18,653 nt of DNA from CAZQGE01 sp964592815 (GTDB lineage Bacteria; Bacillota; Clostridia; Christensenellales; CAG-917), in contig CAZQGE010000024.1 in NCBI GenBank assembly GCA_964592815.1, positions 1 through 18,653 of the forward strand. The letters run 5' to 3'. The notes under the pieces are model-generated. The model saw only the letters and a program-made list of their open reading frames with translations. It ran no database searches and was not told where the DNA came from. A program made the translations under genes and the position numbers. This document shows, in pieces, positions 14,184 through 18,653 of the stretch. The number at the start of each line of letters is the position of its first letter. Position 1 is the stretch's first letter.

Positions 14184-14211
14184 ATTATATCCGTTAAATA
14201 ACTTTTTGCAA
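14184..14211 (-). promoter_or_regulatory. Promoter of tmRNA
   Basis: On the minus strand TTGCAA (14206-14211) and a perfect TATAAT (14184-14189) are spaced by 16 bp, which is suitable for a strong stable-RNA promoter. Confidence 0.65.
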
Positions 14212-14240
14212 CTCTATTTTGGCAGAGAATTTTTGTAATA

Positions 14241-14269
14241 TTGACTTTGTTTATGTCAAATGATAGAAT
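14241..14269 (+). promoter_or_regulatory. Promoter of the ferredoxin-radical SAM operon
   Basis: TTGACT (14241-14246) and TAGAAT (14264-14269) are spaced by 17 bp, giving a leader of about 38 nt before the ferredoxin ATG. Confidence 0.65.
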
Positions 14270-14314
14270 ATCTTTTGAAATTGAACCATAAAGAATAGGT
14301 GAGGGAGAAAAATT

Positions 14315-14692
14315 ATGGGTTATATTATAAGCAAAGAAAAGTGCGCTGATTGTGGTTATTGCGCTTTGGTTTGTCATTTCGACGCCATAAGCGAAACCAA
14401 AGAATTAGTTTACGAAATTGATAAAGAGAAATGTCACGGTTGCGGTCAATGTAGTTTTGCGTGTCCAGCGGGTGCAATCTCACCAGAAAGCGGACACGTT
14501 GCAATAGTTTCAGTTACAATCATAAATGATAAATGTATAGGTTGCTCGATTTGCAGTCGCAGTTGTCCTGTGAACGCAATCAGTGGTGTAATTAAGCAAC
14601 CATTCAAAATTGATGCCAACCAATGTATAAAATGCGGTTTATGCGCAACAAAGTGCAAAAAAGACGCGATTGAAGTTGTATATGCAAAATGA
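14315..14692 (+). CDS. Ferredoxin-like protein with four CxxCxxCxxxC motifs
   Basis: The 125-residue iron-sulfur protein has four complete C-x2-C-x2-C-x3-C motifs at C10-C20, C40-C50, C74-C84 and C104-C114. It could therefore bind up to four [4Fe-4S] clusters, twice the usual clostridial ferredoxin. It looks like two tandem 2[4Fe-4S] modules. Its role is presumably low-potential electron transfer. The 3' end overlaps the radical SAM gene by 11 bp, so it is the likely electron donor that reduces that enzyme's cluster. A GAGGGAG Shine-Dalgarno and a clear promoter precede it. There is no signal peptide or membrane segment. Confidence 0.93.
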   Translation: MGYIISKEKCADCGYCALVCHFDAISETKELVYEIDKEKCHGCGQCSFACPAGAISPESGHVAIVSVTIINDKCIGCSICSRSCPVNAISGVIKQPFKIDANQCIKCGLCATKCKKDAIEVVYAK

Positions 14693-15518
14693 AATTAACT
14701 ATAAAATTGCAAGAGTAGGTTTGCACCATTTTGAAGAGCCTTGTATATCTGGCACAAGCGGAAGCGGAACGATATTTTTTTCTAATTGCAATTTGAAGTG
14801 TATATTCTGTCAAAACTATCAGATATCGCAAGAAAAACAAGGCCTAGTAATAAGAGAAGATGCCTTAATTTATGCGATGGAATATCTACAAGATATTGGT
14901 GCAAACAACGTTAATTTGGTGACGCCTACACTTTGGACAAACAAACTTGTTTCGACCTTAGAGAAAGCAAAAAGGACAGTTAAAATTCCAATTGTATGGA
15001 ACAGTAGCGGATATGAAACCGTAACAAATTTGAAAAGACTTGAAGGTTTGGTAGATATTTATTTGCCAGATTTCAAATATAGTGATAATGAATTAGCAAA
15101 AGAATACAGTAATGCAAACAATTATTTTAACGTCGCATCAGAGGCAATATCCGAAATGAGAAGACAACAGCCTTACGATGTTTTTGAAGATGACTTGTTA
15201 AAAAAAGGCGTAATTATCAGGCACTTGGTGTTGCCTAATGCAATGAAAAACACTAAGTACGTGCTAGAACAAATTGCAAAAATTGACAGTTCTTTGTACG
15301 TCAGTTTAATGTGTCAATATTTCCCAACGCAAGCAGTTCAATATCACCCTACCCTGTCACGGCGTCTAACACAAGACGAATACGATATTGTGACCGAGTA
15401 TTTTTTTGATGCAGGGTTAAAGAACGGCTATTCGCAGGAGCTTTCAAGCGCAACCGAAGAATACGTACCTGATTTTGATTTGACAAGCCTAAAAATACTT
15501 CTAGCAAAATTCTTGTAA
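14682..15518 (+). CDS. PflX-like radical SAM protein
   Basis: The 278-residue protein has the radical SAM cysteines CNLKCIFC (C36, C40, C43), preceded by SGTSGSGTIFFSN and followed by QNYQIS. This arrangement is typical of the PflX group, which resembles pyruvate formate-lyase activating enzyme but is functionally uncharacterised. It should use a [4Fe-4S] cluster and S-adenosylmethionine to form a 5'-deoxyadenosyl radical. No glycyl-radical enzyme is in the window to serve as target. I start at ATG 14682; an in-frame TTG at 14670 is possible but less likely. The start overlaps the ferredoxin stop, which implies translational coupling. A bidirectional terminator follows. Confidence 0.88.
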   Translation: MQNEINYKIARVGLHHFEEPCISGTSGSGTIFFSNCNLKCIFCQNYQISQEKQGLVIREDALIYAMEYLQDIGANNVNLVTPTLWTNKLVSTLEKAKRTVKIPIVWNSSGYETVTNLKRLEGLVDIYLPDFKYSDNELAKEYSNANNYFNVASEAISEMRRQQPYDVFEDDLLKKGVIIRHLVLPNAMKNTKYVLEQIAKIDSSLYVSLMCQYFPTQAVQYHPTLSRRLTQDEYDIVTEYFFDAGLKNGYSQELSSATEEYVPDFDLTSLKILLAKFL

Positions 15519-15570
15519 TTTCAAAAACATTTGTCATCTAAGATACAAAATAATTTATGATATTGAAATA

Positions 15571-15598
15571 AAAACGCACCCAACAGAGTGCGTTTTTT
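15571..15598. terminator. Bidirectional rho-independent terminator
   Basis: AAAACGCAC and GTGCGTTTT enclose an 8-nt loop and are followed by T runs on both strands. It separates the radical SAM gene from the convergent ABC transporter gene. Confidence 0.88.
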
Positions 15599-15632
15599 TG
15601 ACTGAATTTTAATTTCTTTTTGCCTTATAATT

Positions 15633-18584
15633 TTATTCACTTCTCAAAGCAATAGCAGGGTCTTTGTTTGCTGCAATTCTTGATGGAATATAACCAGCGA
15701 GAATACTTAGCAAAACGCTTATTCCAATCATCAAGAAACAATGCCACCACGTAACCATGAGTAGATTAGGAATTTGAAACACCTTAAACAATACAAATGC
15801 AATAATAGCCGAGAAAATTGCGCTTATAATCGTGCCAATTATACCCGAGTATGCACCAATCATTGATGACTCCGCAATGAACACTCGCGAAATATCTTTT
15901 TTCCTCGCTCCTAGCGAACGCAGAACACCAATTTCTTTTCGACGTTCTAACACAGACGTGTAAATTATAATGCCTATCATTATAGTAGAAACGAGCAACG
16001 ATATGGCTGAGAAACCAACCAAAACATAGGTGACAACATTTGTCAACGTGCCAACATAGCCCATTATAATTGCAAGATAGTCTGTATATTTAATTTGCTC
16101 AATAGTTTCGCTGTATTTATCAAGCAACGCAACAATCTTATCCTTGCTGTTAAACGACGAACAATAAAATGATATAGATTTTGGTCTTTCCAAATCGGCA
16201 AATCCTAATACACGCATCATCACGGTGTAAAGTTCATTTTTGTCTGCAAATTTATCCTTAGCAGATTGGTCGGTGAAGTCACGAGGATAAGTCTTTCCTG
16301 CTACCATAGGAACAGAATTTGTTTTGTCTGAACCTTTGTATGACAACGACCAAGAGTCTTTCATATCAACAACGGCTTTGAAGTTTTCACCTGCGCCAAA
16401 TTCAGCAATTTGAGCTTGAATTGCTGGGTGAGTTTCTGCCTTGCCAATAATTTTTTCCGTAAGACCGTGAGTATAACCAACCACGCCGTTAATTGAGGTT
16501 ACGTTTACTCCTTGCTTAGGACGAACGACACCAATGATTTCCAAATCCATTGCATTTGCTTTCGGCAAGCCAATAAAATCGTTGACACCATTTGCCGGGT
16601 CATAGTTTCCAACAGACTCAATAAAATTCTTGTTTCTATATTTCTTATCAAAGCCAGACCAATAATCGTCGCTGTTTTGATAGAAATAGTCCGCATTTGA
16701 AATAGCTTTATATTTCAGACCGATAAAATCTTCCGCATTAAAAGTCATATCTAATGAACCGCCCGTCATAAGTGAACCCACTTTGTTGCTTGAAATCAAG
16801 CCGAGCATAAACAGACCGTAATCAGGAATTTTGTTGTTTTCGTCAACAACGATAACAAGTTGATTTGCGCTTGTGGTTTTTGTTTGGTCAGGCCAAGCAC
16901 CTGCAATCAAATCATATTGATTGTTAAGCAATTTTTGGTTTGTGCTAATTTCGTCCCAAGACGGAATGCTGTAAGCAAATTGTTTTGACTGTTCCAAAAG
17001 TTGTTGCAAAGCAGAGCCACCGCCTCCGCCACCAAAGCTATCTTCAACTTTTTTGAAAATATCTTCCATAACGTCGGTGTATGGATAAAGTTTTTCGTAA
17101 CGGAATTCCGTTTGCGCTCCAACAGGTGTAGCACCATTATAGAGGTTGAAAGCATTTTCCTGTATGTCAACTTTGTTTTTTTCATCTGCTGTCAAGTTGT
17201 TTTTGTATGCATAGTCTGAAAAAACGTTGAAACTTGTTCCGTAATTATACTTTATTTGCCCCAAGTCAGGGTCAAAGTTGTTATCTAAATAGGCTTTTAA
17301 TTTAACCAAGTCATTTTCGGAAGATATTGTTGGCAAAGCCTCCATAAGTTTTCCGAGCATTGAATTGATACTGATAACTCCGCCAGACGGGAATGTCTTT
17401 TGAAGTTTGGGCATCAAAATATTCATAGCAGATTGAATGTCAACGCTGCTTTCTTCAATTGTTATAGGATATTTGGAAAGCGCATTTTCCTCAATGCTGT
17501 GAACGTAACCGCTTACGCCTGAGGATGCCGCCAAAACCAAAATAATACCTATGATACCTATGCTACCAGCAATAGATGTCAAAAGTGTTCTTCCTTTTTT
17601 ACTTAAAAGGTTGTTGAACGAAAGTGAAATTGCAGTTCGCAAGCTCATTGACGACCTATCATTAGCCTTAAGCCTCAACATTTTGAGTTGTAAACGAGAA
17701 AGTTTTTTTATTTTTTTATCGGCTTTTGTCGTTTGAGCAGTTTGTGAATCTGCAACTTGACCATTAGCTGTCGCATCAACGTCAGATTTCTTATTTTTCT
17801 TACATTTGCAAGCATTTGCCGCTTCAAATTCCAAATTTTCTTTTTCAAGCAATTTTTGTTTTTCAAGTTTTTCAAAATATGCTTGTGCTACTGGGTCGTC
17901 GTTTTCGCTATAAGGCTTTGTATCATCAACAACCTCGCCATCTTTCAAATACACGATACGTGTACTATACTGTTCGGCAAGTTGTGGGTTGTGAGTTACC
18001 ATAATAACAAGCCTGTCTTTTGCCACCTCTTTAAGCAAATCCATAACTTGTATGCCTGATTCGCTATCCAATGCGCCAGTTGGTTCGTCCGCCAAAATAA
18101 TTTCAGGGTTATTGACCAAAGCGCGCGCAATAGCGACCCTTTGCATTTGTCCGCCACTCAGTTGGTTTGGCTTTTTTCTCGCTTGACTGTCCAAACCGAC
18201 CTTTTTTAGGGCTTCCAATGCTCGAACCTTACGTTCTTGTGCAGGTACACCAGCCAAAGTCAAGGACATAGCCACGTTTTTGAGAATGTTCATATGAGGT
18301 ATTAAGTTGTAACTTTGAAAAATAAACCCGATTCTGCGGTTTCTATAAGTATCCCAGTCAATTTGGTCATACTCTTTGGTAGAAACCCTATCTATTTGAA
18401 TATCGCCGCTTGTATATTGGTCAAGCCCGCCGATAATGTTTAATAATGTTGTTTTACCACAGCCACTTGGGCCTAAAATTGAAACAAATTCATTTCTTCG
18501 GAATTCTATTGAAACTCCGTGTAGCGCAAGAACGCTTTCCTCATCTACTTTGTATTCTTTCGTTATATCTAAAAGTTTTAGCAT
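15633..18584 (-). CDS. ABC transporter ATPase-permease fusion (MacB/FtsX-like)
   Basis: The 983-residue protein has an N-terminal LolD/MacB-type ATPase: Walker A GPSGCGKTT (38-46), Q-loop Q90, signature LSGGQMQ (142-148), Walker B with D166 and E167, and H198. A charged linker (about 225-320) contains CKCKKNKK. Then comes the first membrane helix (about 337-358), a large external domain (about 360-830) with a run of six glycines near 517-523, and three C-terminal helices with the FtsX-type segment ERRKEIGVLRSLGARKKDI. Such type VII systems act as dimers and move or sense substrates at the membrane surface, for example peptides, lipoproteins or antibiotics. The Firmicutes fusions are mostly of unknown substrate. 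No histidine kinase, response regulator or partner permease is visible within the window. GGAGG lies 6 bp before the ATG. A minus-strand TATAAT (18634-18639) may belong to its promoter. Confidence 0.95.
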   Translation of the reverse strand: MLKLLDITKEYKVDEESVLALHGVSIEFRRNEFVSILGPSGCGKTTLLNIIGGLDQYTSGDIQIDRVSTKEYDQIDWDTYRNRRIGFIFQSYNLIPHMNILKNVAMSLTLAGVPAQERKVRALEALKKVGLDSQARKKPNQLSGGQMQRVAIARALVNNPEIILADEPTGALDSESGIQVMDLLKEVAKDRLVIMVTHNPQLAEQYSTRIVYLKDGEVVDDTKPYSENDDPVAQAYFEKLEKQKLLEKENLEFEAANACKCKKNKKSDVDATANGQVADSQTAQTTKADKKIKKLSRLQLKMLRLKANDRSSMSLRTAISLSFNNLLSKKGRTLLTSIAGSIGIIGIILVLAASSGVSGYVHSIEENALSKYPITIEESSVDIQSAMNILMPKLQKTFPSGGVISINSMLGKLMEALPTISSENDLVKLKAYLDNNFDPDLGQIKYNYGTSFNVFSDYAYKNNLTADEKNKVDIQENAFNLYNGATPVGAQTEFRYEKLYPYTDVMEDIFKKVEDSFGGGGGGSALQQLLEQSKQFAYSIPSWDEISTNQKLLNNQYDLIAGAWPDQTKTTSANQLVIVVDENNKIPDYGLFMLGLISSNKVGSLMTGGSLDMTFNAEDFIGLKYKAISNADYFYQNSDDYWSGFDKKYRNKNFIESVGNYDPANGVNDFIGLPKANAMDLEIIGVVRPKQGVNVTSINGVVGYTHGLTEKIIGKAETHPAIQAQIAEFGAGENFKAVVDMKDSWSLSYKGSDKTNSVPMVAGKTYPRDFTDQSAKDKFADKNELYTVMMRVLGFADLERPKSISFYCSSFNSKDKIVALLDKYSETIEQIKYTDYLAIIMGYVGTLTNVVTYVLVGFSAISLLVSTIMIGIIIYTSVLERRKEIGVLRSLGARKKDISRVFIAESSMIGAYSGIIGTIISAIFSAIIAFVLFKVFQIPNLLMVTWWHCFLMIGISVLLSILAGYIPSRIAANKDPAIALRSE

Positions 18585-18653
18585 AAAGCCTCCGCTGAAT
18601 TATTATTTTTTTATGTATTTTTATCAAATGAATATTATATTTATAAAACTTCT

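Noticed and set aside
14114..14377. Minus-strand reading frame of 87 codons over the tmRNA 5' end and ferredoxin start
   Set aside because: It overlaps the tmRNA, its promoter and the ferredoxin gene, and has no recognisable protein features.
14670..14681. TTG start of the radical SAM gene
   Set aside because: ATG 14682 is a stronger codon only four residues later, and no Shine-Dalgarno favours the TTG.

Overview
The window is AT-rich (roughly 60-65% A+T by eye) and has the look of a low-GC anaerobic firmicute, probably an uncultured gut clostridium. The Shine-Dalgarno sites are strong (GGAGG type), promoters are sigma-A-like, and there is an O2/NO-reducing flavodiiron protein, a poly-cluster ferredoxin and a radical SAM enzyme. 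A predicted GH95 fucosidase suggests a diet of mucin or plant glycans. No insertion sequence, phage gene or CRISPR array was seen. The genus cannot be fixed from this sequence alone.

Layout. (1) 20-2662 (+): membrane-anchored GH95 glycosidase, apparently on a leaderless mRNA, followed by an AT-rich gap with a 64-bp-spaced direct repeat and a bidirectional terminator. (2) 3149-9568: a redox cluster. On the minus strand lie an orphan six-helix membrane protein, a flavodiiron/flavin-reductase/rubredoxin fusion and a FadR-type GntR regulator. On the plus strand, divergent from the regulator, lie a CrtI/RetSat-like FAD oxidoreductase and a flavin/2Fe-2S reductase. Dyads with a GT-N3-AC core sit in front of four of the five genes, which suggests a local regulon. 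(3) 9680-12928: housekeeping-type genes: SPFH membrane protein (-), 61-aa zinc ribbon (+), cyclophilin (-) and an HI0933-type flavoprotein (-). (4) 12929-14139: an RNA-rich segment with a candidate unidentified structured ncRNA (-), tRNA-Val(GAC) (+) and tmRNA (-). (5) 14315-15515 (+): a four-cluster ferredoxin overlapping a PflX-like radical SAM gene. (6) 15633-18584 (-): a large MacB-like ABC ATPase-permease fusion.

How the genes may work together. The regulator and its divergent oxidoreductase pair have well-placed promoters with operators at or just after the predicted transcription starts, so autoregulation and repression of the pair are likely. The reductase (FAD, NAD and 2Fe-2S domains) begins 1 bp after the stop of the flavoprotein and probably supplies it with electrons for reducing a C=C bond in an unknown lipid or isoprenoid-like substrate. 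The flavodiiron fusion would scavenge O2 or NO, and the membrane protein has no assignable role. The functional link between the two arms is inference. The best candidates for undescribed biology are this redox module and the minus-strand RNA near 13080-13265.
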